From Oscillospiraceae bacterium (GTDB lineage: Bacteria; Bacillota_A; Clostridia; Oscillospirales; Oscillospiraceae), in contig JAFTBL010000075.1 of the NCBI GenBank assembly GCA_017455225.1, positions 1 through 17,479 on the forward strand: a DNA stretch of 17,479 bases, written 5' to 3'. Positions 1 through 8,131 of the stretch are shown here, piece after piece. The translations under genes were made by a program, and so were the position numbers. The notes beneath the pieces were generated by a model. The model saw only the letters and a list, made by a program, of their open reading frames with translations, was not told where the DNA came from and did no database searches. The stretch's first letter is position 1; every line of letters starts with the position of its first letter.

Positions 1-2
1 GC

Positions 3-1322
3 CGTTTCAAGGACTATATCGGCACGCCCAAGCCCAACATGTACCAGAGCCTGCACACCACGGTGGTGGGGCAGAACGGCGTGCCCTTCGAGGTGCAGAT
101 CCGCACGCAGGAGATGCACGAGGTGGCGGAATACGGCATCGCCGCCCATTGGAAGTACAAGCAGGGCGGTCAGGGTGCCGGCGACGAGCGGAACTACGAG
201 TGGGTCCGCCGCCTGCTGGAGAACCAGGAGGGGGCCGACGCCGAGGACTTCATCCACTCCCTGAAGGTGGATATGTTCGCCGACGAGGTGTTCGTGTTCA
301 CCCCCATGGGCGACGTGATCAACCTGCCCGCCGGCGCCACCCCCATCGACTTTGCCTACAACATCCACTCCGCCGTGGGCAACCACATGGTGGCGGCCAA
401 GGTCAACGGCCGCATCGTGCAGTTCGACTACAAGCTGCAAAACGGCGACGTGGTGGAGGTGGAAACCTCCCAGAACGCCCACGGCCCCAGCCGGGACTGG
501 ATCAAGATCGCCTGCTCCAGCAACGCCCGCAGCAAGATCCGCCAGTGGTTCAAGAAGGAGCGCCGGGACGAGAACATCGTCAACGGCCGCTCCTCCTTCG
601 AGTCGGAGCTCAAGCGCTGCGGCGTCACGCTCAAGGAGCTGACCAGCGAGGAGAACCTGCCGGGCGTGCTGAAAAAGCTCAGCTTCAACACGCTGGACGA
701 TATGTACGCCGCCATCGGCTACGGCGGCGTCACGGCATTGAAGGTCATCGGCCGCCTGCGGGAGGAGATCAACCACATCCTCCGCCAGCGGCAGGGGCCG
801 GAGCAGGAGTCCTCTCCCACCGCCCCCACCGCCAAGCCCGCCGCCCCTGTGCGCCGGGTCCACGGCGAGCAGGGCATCGTGGTGGAGGGGTTGACCGGGT
901 GTCTTGTGAAGTTTGCCAAGTGCTGCTCTCCCGTGCCCGGCGACGAGGTGGTGGGCTTCATCACCCGGGGCTACGGCGTATCCGTTCACCGCGCCGACTG
1001 TCCCAACGCCAGCCCCGACCGGCGCGCCGCCGGGGAGGAGGGGCGCTGGATCAAGGTCAGCTGGGCGGAAAAGACCAACGAGACTTACCGCACCACGCTG
1101 GAGGTGTTTGCCAAGGATCGCATGGGCATCATCGTGGACGTCTCCACCGCCCTGTCCTCCACCAAAACCCAGGTTTCCTCCCTCAACGCCCGCAGCACGC
1201 CGGATGGCTTCGCGCTGGTGGAGATCGACGTGCAGGTGCCCAACGCGGAGCATCTGCAGATGCTCAAGCGGAAGCTGGAGCAGATTTCCGGCGTGATGAA
1301 GGTGACCCGCCGGGCGGGTTGA
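3..1322 (+). CDS. relA: RelA/SpoT-type (p)ppGpp synthetase/hydrolase, 5' truncated
   Basis: Bifunctional-type Rel enzyme that makes and probably degrades the alarmone (p)ppGpp from GTP/GDP and ATP during starvation. The reading frame is already open at base 3, so the N-terminal hydrolase domain and most of the synthetase domain lie outside the window; 439 residues remain. The fragment opens with the end of the synthetase domain ([12 protein letters not shown], then FEVQIRT and [12 protein letters not shown]). A TGS domain follows ([18 protein letters not shown]). Next come a helical stretch, a Cys-containing segment ([22 protein letters not shown]) and a C-terminal ACT/RRM domain ([13 protein letters not shown] to the end). 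It ends 24 bases before dtd, the usual rel-dtd pairing of Firmicutes, so the two are probably cotranscribed. Family identity is secure; whether the hydrolase half is intact cannot be seen. Confidence 0.95.
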   Translation, partial: RFKDYIGTPKPNMYQSLHTTVVGQNGVPFEVQIRTQEMHEVAEYGIAAHWKYKQGGQGAGDERNYEWVRRLLENQEGADAEDFIHSLKVDMFADEVFVFTPMGDVINLPAGATPIDFAYNIHSAVGNHMVAAKVNGRIVQFDYKLQNGDVVEVETSQNAHGPSRDWIKIACSSNARSKIRQWFKKERRDENIVNGRSSFESELKRCGVTLKELTSEENLPGVLKKLSFNTLDDMYAAIGYGGVTALKVIGRLREEINHILRQRQGPEQESSPTAPTAKPAAPVRRVHGEQGIVVEGLTGCLVKFAKCCSPVPGDEVVGFITRGYGVSVHRADCPNASPDRRAAGEEGRWIKVSWAEKTNETYRTTLEVFAKDRMGIIVDVSTALSSTKTQVSSLNARSTPDGFALVEIDVQVPNAEHLQMLKRKLEQISGVMKVTRRAG

Positions 1323-1346
1323 ATAACGAAATGAAGGAGAAAACAG

Positions 1347-1793
1347 ATGCGAGCAGTCTTGACCCGTGTGCGCAGTGCCTCCGTGTCCATTGCCGGTGAA
1401 ACGGTGGGGCAGATCGGGCGCGGCTTCCTCATCCTGCTGGGGGTGGGGCAAAACGATACCGAGGCCCAGTGCCGCAAGCTGGCGGACAAGCTGACCGGCC
1501 TGCGGATCTTTGACGATGAAAACGACAAAATGAACCTGAGTCTGGACGACGTAGGCGGGGAGATCCTGGTGATCTCCCAGTTCACCCTGTACGGCAACTG
1601 CCGCAAGGGTCGCCGCCCGGAGTATCTGGCGGCCGCCCGGCCGGAGACCGCCGTGCCCCTGTACGAGCTGTTCGTGTCGCTGTGCCGGGAAAAGGGGTAC
1701 CGCGTGGCCACCGGCCGTTTCGGTGCCGACATGCAGGTCAGCTCCGTCAACGACGGGCCCGTCACGCTGGTGGTGGACACGGACGATCTGTAA
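1347..1793 (+). CDS. dtd: D-aminoacyl-tRNA deacylase (Dtd)
   Basis: Cytoplasmic proofreading enzyme that hydrolyses D-amino acids (and glycine mischarged on tRNA-Ala) from tRNA. The 148-residue length is typical of the family. The N-terminus MRAVLTRVRSASVSI is characteristic. The two signature motifs are present: SQFTLYG at residues 77-83 and the Gly-cisPro-containing NDGPVT at 135-140, with RFGADM at 124-129 just before. The ATG is preceded by AAGGAG at a good distance. It lies between rel and a metallo-beta-lactamase-fold gene, 11 bases from the latter, consistent with one transcript. I see nothing unusual in it. Confidence 0.97.
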   Translation: MRAVLTRVRSASVSIAGETVGQIGRGFLILLGVGQNDTEAQCRKLADKLTGLRIFDDENDKMNLSLDDVGGEILVISQFTLYGNCRKGRRPEYLAAARPETAVPLYELFVSLCREKGYRVATGRFGADMQVSSVNDGPVTLVVDTDDL

Positions 1794-1804
1794 GGAGAAG
1801 TGCC

Positions 1805-2419
1805 ATGAAAATCTATTCCGCCTGCGTAGGCCCTATTCAGACCAACTGCTACCTCCTGTGCGACGAGGACGCCGCCGTGTGCGCCCTCATCGACCCCGGC
1901 GACGAGCCGGAGCGCCTTGCCGCCATGGTGCGGCAAAGCGGCTGCGCTCTGCGGTATATCCTGCTGACCCACGGGCATTACGATCATTACACCGCCGTGC
2001 GTCCGCTGCTGCGGCAGTTCGACGTGCCGGTCTATATCCACGCCTCCGACGTCTGTGACGGCGACGGGGGCGAGCTGCGTTTTCCCCGGCTGGACGAAGC
2101 GCACCAGCGGTACTATGCCGAGGGCGACGTGCTGACGCTGGGCACGCTGTCCCTCCGGGTGCTGGAAACGCCGGGTCACACTCCCGGCTCGGTGTGCCTT
2201 CTGTGCGGCGACGTTCTCTTTTCCGGCGACACGCTCTTTTGCATGAGCTGCGGCCGCACCGACTTCCCCGGCGGCAGCTACCGCCAGATGCTCCGTTCGC
2301 TGGCGCGGCTTGCCGCGCTGGAGGGCGACGCGCAGGTGCTGCCCGGTCACGAGGAGGCCACCTCGCTCTCCTTTGAGCGCGCCCATAATCCCTATATGAA
2401 ACAGGGGTTGAAGCCATGA
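1805..2419 (+). CDS. Metallo-beta-lactamase-fold hydrolase (glyoxalase II-like)
   Basis: Predicted zinc-dependent hydrolase of 204 residues, the size of short glyoxalase II-like (hydroxyacylglutathione hydrolase family) proteins. The metal-binding motif THGHYDH is at residues 55-61 (H56, H58, D60, H61). Further ligands are H125 in ETPGHTPGS, D142 in FSGDTLF and H182 in LPGHEEAT. I chose the ATG at 1805 because TAAGGAGAAGTGCC stands directly before it and the protein then begins MKIYSACVGPIQTNCYL, the normal family start; the frame is open further upstream over dtd but without support. Its stop overlaps the hemZ start (ATGA), implying translational coupling. The true substrate is unknown; this subfamily is common beside rel-dtd-hemZ in clostridia. 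Confidence 0.9.
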   Translation: MKIYSACVGPIQTNCYLLCDEDAAVCALIDPGDEPERLAAMVRQSGCALRYILLTHGHYDHYTAVRPLLRQFDVPVYIHASDVCDGDGGELRFPRLDEAHQRYYAEGDVLTLGTLSLRVLETPGHTPGSVCLLCGDVLFSGDTLFCMSCGRTDFPGGSYRQMLRSLARLAALEGDAQVLPGHEEATSLSFERAHNPYMKQGLKP

Positions 2420-3888
2420 GACTGATCTTTCACGGGCACGACGAGCGCTACGCCGTGGAGCAGAGCCTGCTGGCCTTTTTCCCCGACGAGCGCCCGGTGT
2501 ACGACCGGGACGACGGCAGCCGGGCGGAGATCCGGCTGCGGCAGGGGAAAAAATACGCCTCCGCCGTGACGGTGATCGAGTACGGCGGCAAGGTCTGCCG
2601 GGGCGCCTCCCGGGCGGTGATCGCCCCGGAGCTGGATCGCTACGAGGCGGAGCGTCTGCGCCAGCGGGTGGTGAAGCTGAGCTTTTTCAAGGCGGCGCAG
2701 GCCGTCACCGGCGTCACGCCCACCTGGGGCGCTCTCACCGGCATCCGCCCCGGCAAGCTGGCGGAGCGGCTGCTGCTGGCGGGCAGCACCCCCCGGCAGG
2801 TGGATCGCATCCTTGACAAAACCTATTACGTCTCTCCCGCCCGGCGGCAGCTGGCCATCGAAACGGCGCAGGCCGGCCTGCGGGCCAAGGCGGAGCTGCG
2901 CCCGGAGGACATCTCCCTCTACGTGGGCATCCCCTTCTGTCCCACCCGCTGCGCCTACTGCAGCTTCGTGTCCCAGTCGGTGGAGCGTTCGCTGGGTCTG
3001 ATCGACGAATATCTGGACGTGCTGTGCCGTGAGATCACCGACGCCGGGCGCATGGTGGCGGAAACGGGGCTTCGCGTCAAATCCTTCTACATGGGCGGCG
3101 GCACGCCCACCACTCTCTCGCCCGCTCAGCTGGATCGTCTGCTGGGTCATCTGAACGACAGCTTTGATCTGTCCGGCTGCGCGGAGTACTGCGTGGAGGC
3201 GGGCCGTCCCGACACCATCGACCGGGACAAGCTGGCAGTGCTGCTCCGCCGGGGCGCGGATCGCATCAGCGTCAACCCCCAGTCCCTCAGCGACCGGGTG
3301 CTCTCCGCCATCGGGCGGCGCCACACCGCCGCCGACGTGGCGCGGGCCATGGCGCTGGCGGCGGAGGCGGGCTTTCCCCACGTGAACATGGATCTCATCG
3401 CCGGGCTTCCCGAGGATACGCCGGAGGGCTTCCGCCGCACGCTGGACGGATGCCTTTCCATGGGGCCGGACAACATCACCGTCCACACGCTGGCGCTGAA
3501 AAAGGGCAGCCGCATCATGCTGGAGGGCAGCGCCATCCCCAGCGCCGCCGCGGTGGGGCAGATGCTGGACTACGCCGCGCAGACGCTGCGGGGCAAGGGC
3601 TTCACGCCCTACTACCTCTACCGGCAGAAATATATGTCCGGCAGCTTTGAAAACGTGGGCTGGTGCATACCCGGCGCCGAGGGGCTGTATAATATCTACA
3701 TCATGGAGGAGCTGCACAGCATCCTCTCGCTGGGGGCGGGCGGCTCCACCAAGATGGTGGATCCGGTGCGCCAGCGCATCAGCCGGGTGTTCCACCCCAA
3801 ATATCCCGCTGAATACATGACCCGCCCGGAGAAGCTCCGGGAAAATCTGGAGACGTTCCGCCGCTTCCATCAGGAGCTGCTGGGCTGA
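2416..3888 (+). CDS. hemZ: HemZ-type radical SAM protein (coproporphyrinogen dehydrogenase-like)
   Basis: Radical SAM enzyme of the HemN/HemZ group, 490 residues. The 4Fe-4S/SAM motif CPTRCAYC is at residues 175-182 inside YVGIPFCPTRCAYCSF, followed by the glycine-rich SAM-binding FYMGGGTPTTLS. The long N-terminal extension of about 165 residues and the ending KYPAEYMTRPEKL match HemZ rather than HemN or HemW. The family is annotated as oxygen-independent coproporphyrinogen III dehydrogenase, but HemZ biochemistry is less settled than HemN, so an alternative heme-related role is possible. The ATG overlaps the upstream stop by four bases. It is the last gene of the rel-dtd-hydrolase-hemZ block and is followed by only 19 bases before the flippase gene. 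Confidence 0.9.
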   Translation: MRLIFHGHDERYAVEQSLLAFFPDERPVYDRDDGSRAEIRLRQGKKYASAVTVIEYGGKVCRGASRAVIAPELDRYEAERLRQRVVKLSFFKAAQAVTGVTPTWGALTGIRPGKLAERLLLAGSTPRQVDRILDKTYYVSPARRQLAIETAQAGLRAKAELRPEDISLYVGIPFCPTRCAYCSFVSQSVERSLGLIDEYLDVLCREITDAGRMVAETGLRVKSFYMGGGTPTTLSPAQLDRLLGHLNDSFDLSGCAEYCVEAGRPDTIDRDKLAVLLRRGADRISVNPQSLSDRVLSAIGRRHTAADVARAMALAAEAGFPHVNMDLIAGLPEDTPEGFRRTLDGCLSMGPDNITVHTLALKKGSRIMLEGSAIPSAAAVGQMLDYAAQTLRGKGFTPYYLYRQKYMSGSFENVGWCIPGAEGLYNIYIMEELHSILSLGAGGSTKMVDPVRQRISRVFHPKYPAEYMTRPEKLRENLETFRRFHQELLG

Positions 3889-3907
3889 ACCATTGCAGGA
3901 GGTGACC

Positions 3908-5497
3908 ATGTCCAACTCACGGCGGCAAAGCTTTTTGAGCGGCGCCATGGTGCTCACGGTCACCGTGGCGGTGACCAAGGTCATCGGCGCGCTGTACAAG
4001 ATCCCGCTGGGCAACCTGCTGGACAGCGAGGGCATGGCGCATTTTTACGCCGCCTATAACATTTACCGCTTGCTGCTGGCGCTGTCTACCGCCGGGTTGC
4101 CGCTGGCCATGAGCCGCATGGTGTCGGAGGCGGAGGCGCTGGGCCGGGAAAACCAAAAGCGGCGGATCCTCCGGGTGGCGCTGGCTCTCTTTCTGGCGCT
4201 GGGTGCCGTCTCCTCGCTGGGCATGTTCCTGCTGGCGCGGCCGCTGAGCGGCCTTTTGCACGATCCGGCGGCGGAGACTGCGGTGCGGGTGCTGTCTCCG
4301 GCGGTGCTGCTGGTGTGCTTCATGGCGCCCCTGCGGGGCTATACCCAGGGGCAGGGCAATATGCGACCCACCGCCGCCAGCGAGCTGATCGAATCGCTGG
4401 TCAAGGCGCTGGTGGGCTTCTTTTTGGCGTGGACGCTGCTGCGCCGGGGCTTTCCCCGCCACGTGGCGGCGGCCGGTGCCATCGGCGGCGTCACCGCCGC
4501 CACCGCGGCGGCGGCGCTGGCGCTGGCGATCTACTTTCTCACCCGCCGCAGCCGGCAAAGGGGCGCCGATGCGCCCGACAGCCGGGGCGCGATCCTGCGC
4601 CGCCTGCTGCGCACCGGCATCCCCATCACCATCGGCGCCTGCGGCATGAGCCTCATCACCGTGCTGGACACCTCTCTGGTGCTGGGCACGCTGCAGCGGG
4701 CTCTGGGTCTTTCCGCTGACCGTGCCGCCGCGCTCTACGGGGAGTATACCTACGGTGTGAATCTGTTTACCCTGCCGCCGGCGCTCCTCGCCCCCGTGTC
4801 CGTCAGTCTCATCCCGGCGGTCACTGCCGCCCGGGCCCGTCACGACGGTGCCGGCGCCCGGCGCCATCTGGCGTCCGCCTTCCGCTTCACCGCGCTGCTG
4901 GCCATGCCTGCCGGCGCGGTGCTCTCTGCCATGGCCCTGCCGGTGCTGCGTCTGCTGTACCCCGACATTCCCCACACAGCGGAGGCCGCTGCGGGGCATC
5001 TGGGGCTGTTGGGCCTTGCCAGCATCTGCGTGTGCCTGATGACGCTTTGCAGCGGCGTTCTGCAAGCCTGCGGACACGAGCGTGTCCCCCTGTGGACGCT
5101 GCTTGCCGGCGGCGCGGTGAAGATCGCGTCCAACTACCTGCTGGTGGGCGATCCCGCCGTGGGCGTCCGCGGCGCGTCTTACAGCACGCTGCTGTGCTAC
5201 GGGCTCATCGCCGTGCTGGATCTGATCGCGGTGGCTCGTCTGGTGCCGGAGCGGCCGGGCTACTGGGGCGCTCTGTGGCGTCCTGCACTGGCGGCGGCGG
5301 CCTGTGCCGCCGGCGGGCGGGCGTTTTTCGGTCTTCTCTGCCATGTGGCGGCGGAGCGGAGCGCCGCGCTTTTCTCTCTGGCGGCGGCAGTAATCCTCTA
5401 CGCCGTGCTGGCGCTCGCCCTGGGCGCCGTGCGCCGTGAAGACGTGATTTCCCTTCCAAACGGCAAAAAATGGGCGGATCTTCTGCGTATTCGATGA
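3908..5497 (+). CDS. SpoVB/MurJ-like polysaccharide flippase (YabM position)
   Basis: Integral membrane protein of the MATE/MOP flippase superfamily, 529 residues, with about 14 hydrophobic segments spread along the whole length. The start (FLSGAMVLTVTVAVTKVIGALYKIPLGNLL, given here in part) and the following AGLPLAMSRMVSEAEALGR region are typical of the SpoVB/polysaccharide-biosynthesis branch that moves lipid-linked cell-wall or cortex precursors. I chose the ATG at 3908 because AGGAGG lies at 3897-3902, five bases upstream; the in-frame TTG at 3893 would bury that ribosome site. Its place directly before mazG matches B. subtilis yabM-yabN, so it is more likely the YabM-type paralogue than SpoVB proper. 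Which lipid substrate it carries cannot be told. Confidence 0.88.
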   Translation: MSNSRRQSFLSGAMVLTVTVAVTKVIGALYKIPLGNLLDSEGMAHFYAAYNIYRLLLALSTAGLPLAMSRMVSEAEALGRENQKRRILRVALALFLALGAVSSLGMFLLARPLSGLLHDPAAETAVRVLSPAVLLVCFMAPLRGYTQGQGNMRPTAASELIESLVKALVGFFLAWTLLRRGFPRHVAAAGAIGGVTAATAAAALALAIYFLTRRSRQRGADAPDSRGAILRRLLRTGIPITIGACGMSLITVLDTSLVLGTLQRALGLSADRAAALYGEYTYGVNLFTLPPALLAPVSVSLIPAVTAARARHDGAGARRHLASAFRFTALLAMPAGAVLSAMALPVLRLLYPDIPHTAEAAAGHLGLLGLASICVCLMTLCSGVLQACGHERVPLWTLLAGGAVKIASNYLLVGDPAVGVRGASYSTLLCYGLIAVLDLIAVARLVPERPGYWGALWRPALAAAACAAGGRAFFGLLCHVAAERSAALFSLAAAVILYAVLALALGAVRREDVISLPNGKKWADLLRIR

Positions 5498-5534
5498 ACT
5501 TTTCGCAAATCCCTCTTGCAATAGGAGCGTAAAT

Positions 5535-6323
5535 ATGGTAAATTTTGAGGAGAAAGAACACTACGGCTACGAGGATCTGCTGGAGATCATCCGCATCCTC
5601 CGCTCTGAGGACGGCTGCCCCTGGGACAAGGTGCAGACCCACCGGAGCATCCGCCGGGGCCTGCTGGAGGAGGCGTACGAAGCCGCCGAGGCCATCGATC
5701 TGGACGATCCCGCGCTGCTGCGGGAGGAGCTGGGCGACGTGCTGATGCAGGTGGTGTTCCACGCCGACATTGAAAAGGACGCCGGCCGCTTCACCATGGA
5801 CGACGTGTGCGACGGCGTGGTGCGCAAGCTGCTGTTCCGCCACCCCCACGTGTTCGGCTCCGCCCACGAGGACACGCCGGAGGGCGTGCTCCAAAGCTGG
5901 GACAAGCTGAAGCGGCAGGAGAAGGGGCACTCCACCGTTTCCGACGCCATGGACAGTGTGGCCCGCAGTCTGCCGGGCCTGTGGCGGGCAGAAAAGCTGC
6001 AGAAAAAGGCCGCCGCAGCCGGGTTCGACTGGCCGGATATCTCCGGTGCGTTGGACAAGCTGGACGAGGAAACGCAGGAGCTGCGCCGTGCCGTGGCAGA
6101 CGGTCACGGTGTAGAGGACGAGCTGGGTGACGTACTGTTCGCCGCCGTCAAGGCGGGCCGCTTCGCCGGAGTCGATCCGGAGGAGGCCATTGCCGCCGCC
6201 TGCGAAAAATTCATACGCCGTTTCCGCGCCGTGGAGAATGGCGCCGCTGCCCGGGGTCGCACGGTGGAGGAGCTTTCTCCGGAAGAAATAACGGCTTTGT
6301 GGGACGGGGCAAAACGTTCTTAA
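5535..6323 (+). CDS. mazG: MazG nucleoside triphosphate pyrophosphohydrolase
   Basis: Cytoplasmic house-cleaning enzyme that hydrolyses NTPs/dNTPs to the monophosphate and pyrophosphate. It has 262 residues with two MazG repeats. The N-terminal copy has CPWDKVQTHRSIRRGLLEEAYEA and EELGDVLMQVVFHAD, whose acidic residues form the EExxE / ExxD magnesium site. The C-terminal copy has LDEETQELRRAV and EDELGDVLFAAVKAGR. ATAGGAG precedes the ATG. It is the equivalent of yabN, though B. subtilis YabN carries an additional N-terminal methylase-like domain that is absent here. The gene follows the flippase by 37 bases and precedes HU by 60. Confidence 0.95.
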   Translation: MVNFEEKEHYGYEDLLEIIRILRSEDGCPWDKVQTHRSIRRGLLEEAYEAAEAIDLDDPALLREELGDVLMQVVFHADIEKDAGRFTMDDVCDGVVRKLLFRHPHVFGSAHEDTPEGVLQSWDKLKRQEKGHSTVSDAMDSVARSLPGLWRAEKLQKKAAAAGFDWPDISGALDKLDEETQELRRAVADGHGVEDELGDVLFAAVKAGRFAGVDPEEAIAAACEKFIRRFRAVENGAAARGRTVEELSPEEITALWDGAKRS

Positions 6324-6383
6324 CGCGGATCACCGCATTAGGATAGATCACCAAGGATGATTATTTTTTTAGGAGGTAGAAAC

Positions 6384-6665
6384 ATGAACAAGACTGAACT
6401 CATCGCTGCTGTCGCCGAGAAGGCCGGCCTGTCCAAGAAGGACTCCGCTGCCGCCATTGACGCCACCATCGCTGCCGTCACCGCCGCTCTGGTCAAGGGC
6501 GAAAAGGTACAGCTGGTCGGCTTCGGCTCCTTCGAGACCAAGAAGCGCGCTGCCCGCACGGGTCTGAATCCCCAGACCAAGGCTCCCGGGAAGATTCCCG
6601 CCACCAAGGTTCCCACCTTCAAGGCCGGTCAGGGGCTGAAGAGCGCTGTTGCCAAGTCCAAGTAA
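6384..6665 (+). CDS. hup: HU family DNA-binding protein
   Basis: Small basic nucleoid protein of 93 residues that binds and bends DNA as a dimer. The HU signature is clear: [20 protein letters not shown] with the DNA-intercalating beta-arm, followed by [16 protein letters not shown]. The start at 6384 is set by AGGAGGT at 6371-6377, six bases upstream; an in-frame ATG at 6357 lies before this site and is not the start. The codons are strongly biased towards C-ending forms (AAG, GTC, ACC), fitting high expression. A perfect terminator follows. HU sits between mazG and rqcP, a placement I recall from other clostridia but not from B. subtilis. Confidence 0.96.
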   Translation: MNKTELIAAVAEKAGLSKKDSAAAIDATIAAVTAALVKGEKVQLVGFGSFETKKRAARTGLNPQTKAPGKIPATKVPTFKAGQGLKSAVAKSK

Positions 6666-6683
6666 AACAAACGGCAAATCGCG

Positions 6684-6715
6684 GTCCCGGTGCGCATTGC
6701 GCACCGGGACTTTTT
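6684..6715 (+). terminator. Intrinsic terminator after HU
   Basis: A perfect 12-bp stem (6684-6695 with 6699-6710), a 3-base loop and then five T. It probably ends most HU transcripts while allowing some read-through to rqcP, whose ribosome site begins two bases after the T-run. Confidence 0.9.
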
Positions 6716-6728
6716 AAGGAGAAAAGCC

Positions 6729-6983
6729 ATGCGTCTTGACAAATATCTGAAGGTCTCCCGCCTCATCAAGCGGCGCACCGTGGCCAACGAGGCCTGCGAC
6801 AGCGAGCGGGTCAGCGTCAACGGGCGGGTGCAGCGCGCCAGCTACGAGGTGAAGGAGGGCGACCGCATCGCCATCCGTTTCGGCGCGCGCACCGTCACGG
6901 TGGAGGTGGTCAGCGTGCGGGAAAACGCCGGCAAGGCGGAAGCCGCCGCCATGTACCGGGAGATCGGCGAGGGCTTGTCATAA
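6729..6983 (+). CDS. rqcP: RqcP-like S4-domain RNA-binding protein (YabO)
   Basis: Protein of 84 residues made almost entirely of one S4 RNA-binding domain (MRLDKYLKVSRLIKRRTVANE, then RVSVNGR and VKEGDRIAIRFG). In Firmicutes the orthologue RqcP binds stalled 50S-peptidyl-tRNA with RqcH and supports addition of C-terminal alanine tails in ribosome quality control. AAGGAG lies seven bases before the ATG at 6729; the frame is open further upstream, but only across the HU terminator. It is the yabO equivalent and lies just before yabP, as in Bacillus. Identification rests on domain, size and synteny together. Confidence 0.92.
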   Translation: MRLDKYLKVSRLIKRRTVANEACDSERVSVNGRVQRASYEVKEGDRIAIRFGARTVTVEVVSVRENAGKAEAAAMYREIGEGLS

Positions 6984-6993
6984 AACCAAAGCG

Positions 6994-7040
6994 CCTCTCA
7001 TATGGTGTCAACAACCACACCATGTGAGAGGAGTTTTTTT
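6994..7040 (+). promoter_or_regulatory. Terminator-like hairpin covering the yabP ribosome site
   Basis: A 14-bp stem (6994-7007 with 7018-7031, one G-U pair) with a 10-base loop is followed by AG and seven T (7034-7040). The yabP ATG starts at the very next base. The ribosome site GAGAGGAG (7026-7033) is within the 3' arm. The structure could therefore both stop transcription leaving rqcP and hide the ribosome site on any transcript that reads through. Confidence 0.75.
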
Positions 7041-7325
7041 ATGCCCTATGAGGTCACGAGCGCCCCCGCCCTGCGCCACCGGCTGCAGTTGGAGGGGCGG
7101 GAAAAGCTGACGGTATCCGGCGTGGAGGACGTAGCGCGGTTCGACGAAAGCTGCATCGTGCTGACCACCTGCGAAGGGTCTATGATCGTCGCCGGGTCGG
7201 ATCTGCACATCGGCAAGCTGACGCTGGACGGCGGCGAGCTGCAGGTGGACGGACGGATCGACTCCGTGGCGTACGAGGACGGGCCTCAGGAGCGGGGCTC
7301 GCTGTTCCGGCGACTGTTCGGCTGA
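7041..7325 (+). CDS. yabP: Sporulation protein YabP
   Basis: YabP-family protein of 94 residues made in the mother cell during sporulation in Bacillus; its biochemical role is not established. Family features are the regular beta-rich pattern with LEGREKLTVSGVEDVARFDE near the start, the central TTCEGSMIVAGSDLHIGKLTLDGGEL (given in part) and a short ending rich in basic residues. The start at 7041 follows seven T and a GAGAGGAG site; the in-frame GTG-type start at 7002 lies within the upstream hairpin and is rejected. Its stop overlaps the yabQ start (TGATG), so the two are translationally coupled. Confidence 0.88.
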   Translation: MPYEVTSAPALRHRLQLEGREKLTVSGVEDVARFDESCIVLTTCEGSMIVAGSDLHIGKLTLDGGELQVDGRIDSVAYEDGPQERGSLFRRLFG

Positions 7326-7849
7326 TGGAAAATCACATCGCCCAGCAGTGGACGCTGCTGATCCTGTCGGCGCTGACCGGCCTGTGCGCCGCGCTGGTGT
7401 ACGATGTGACGGGGGCGGTGCGCCGCCGCTGTCGCCGGCGCTGGCTTACCCACCTGCTGGACGGCGCCTACGCGCTGGCGCTGCTGGCGTCGCTGGCGGT
7501 GTTTGCCCGGCGCTGGGGCGACGGCGAGCTGCGGCTTTTCACTGTGCCGGGTCTGCTGGGCGGCGCCGGACTCTACTCCCTCCTGCCGACGGCGTGGCGG
7601 CATCCTCTGTGGGATTTCTGGGTAGACACGGTCGCCGCGCTGGTTCGGCTTTTGCTGCTTCCCTCCCGCTTTCTTTTCCAATTGCTAAAAAAATTTTTCC
7701 GTTTTGCGAAAAAACACTTCCATTTTTTCAATCAATACGCTAAAATAAAAAAATATAGGTGGGATTTTATCCTGGTGCACCGCCGCGGCGGCTATTGGGG
7801 AGGTCATCACAACCGTGAAAAGCGCGAAAAAGGCAAAAAAAGGCAATAG
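7325..7849 (+). CDS. yabQ: Spore cortex protein YabQ
   Basis: Membrane protein of 174 residues in the YabQ family, needed for spore cortex formation in B. subtilis. About four hydrophobic segments are visible (roughly residues 10-30, 43-62, 71-90 and 100-118). A strongly basic tail (LLKKFFRFAKKHF and ending in REKREKGKKRQ) follows. The start ATG overlaps the yabP stop. The last 35 bases overlap the divIC gene in a different frame, and the preceding part (about 7680-7775) is AT-rich compared with its surroundings. The assignment rests on topology, length and position between yabP and divIC. Confidence 0.85.
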   Translation: MENHIAQQWTLLILSALTGLCAALVYDVTGAVRRRCRRRWLTHLLDGAYALALLASLAVFARRWGDGELRLFTVPGLLGGAGLYSLLPTAWRHPLWDFWVDTVAALVRLLLLPSRFLFQLLKKFFRFAKKHFHFFNQYAKIKKYRWDFILVHRRGGYWGGHHNREKREKGKKRQ

Positions 7850-8108
7850 CTTCATCACCGTGCTGGTGCTGGCGGTACTGATCGCCGTACTGGGCGTCGA
7901 GCTGCTGCAGCTGTACGGCAAGCTGCGGCAGGAAGAGCGCCGCGCCACAGACCTGTCCTCTCAGGTGCAGCAGCTGCAGCAGGAGAATCAGAGCCTCCAG
8001 TCCGATCTGGACAAGGCGGACGACGAGGAGTTCATCAAGAACAAGGCTCGGGAAGATCTGAACATGGTAGAGGCCGGCGAACGGATCTTCATCGACGTGA
8101 ACGATTAA
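7815..8108 (+). CDS. divIC: DivIC/FtsB-like septum formation initiator
   Basis: Bitopic division protein of 97 residues. It has a short basic cytoplasmic start (MKSAKKAKKGN), one transmembrane helix at about residues 12-31, then a coiled coil of about 40 residues (KLRQEERRATDLSSQVQQ and on) and the C-terminal EEFIKNKAREDLNMV segment typical of the DivIC/FtsB family. It would work with FtsL and DivIB at the septum. The start is GTG at 7815, with GGGGAGGT about 10 bases before it, inside the end of yabQ. The overlap suggests coupled translation. Confidence 0.92.
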   Translation: MKSAKKAKKGNSFITVLVLAVLIAVLGVELLQLYGKLRQEERRATDLSSQVQQLQQENQSLQSDLDKADDEEFIKNKAREDLNMVEAGERIFIDVND

Positions 8109-8131
8109 CGGGCAGGGGGCGGTAAACGAGG

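Noticed and set aside
149..1399. Long alternative-frame ORFs across the rel gene and others
   Set aside because: High-GC shadow frames: rich in Arg/Pro/Ala/Gly with no family resemblance, overlapping clearly identified genes.
3893..3907. Earlier TTG start for the flippase
   Set aside because: It would place the perfect AGGAGG inside the gene; the ATG at 3908 has that site at ideal distance.
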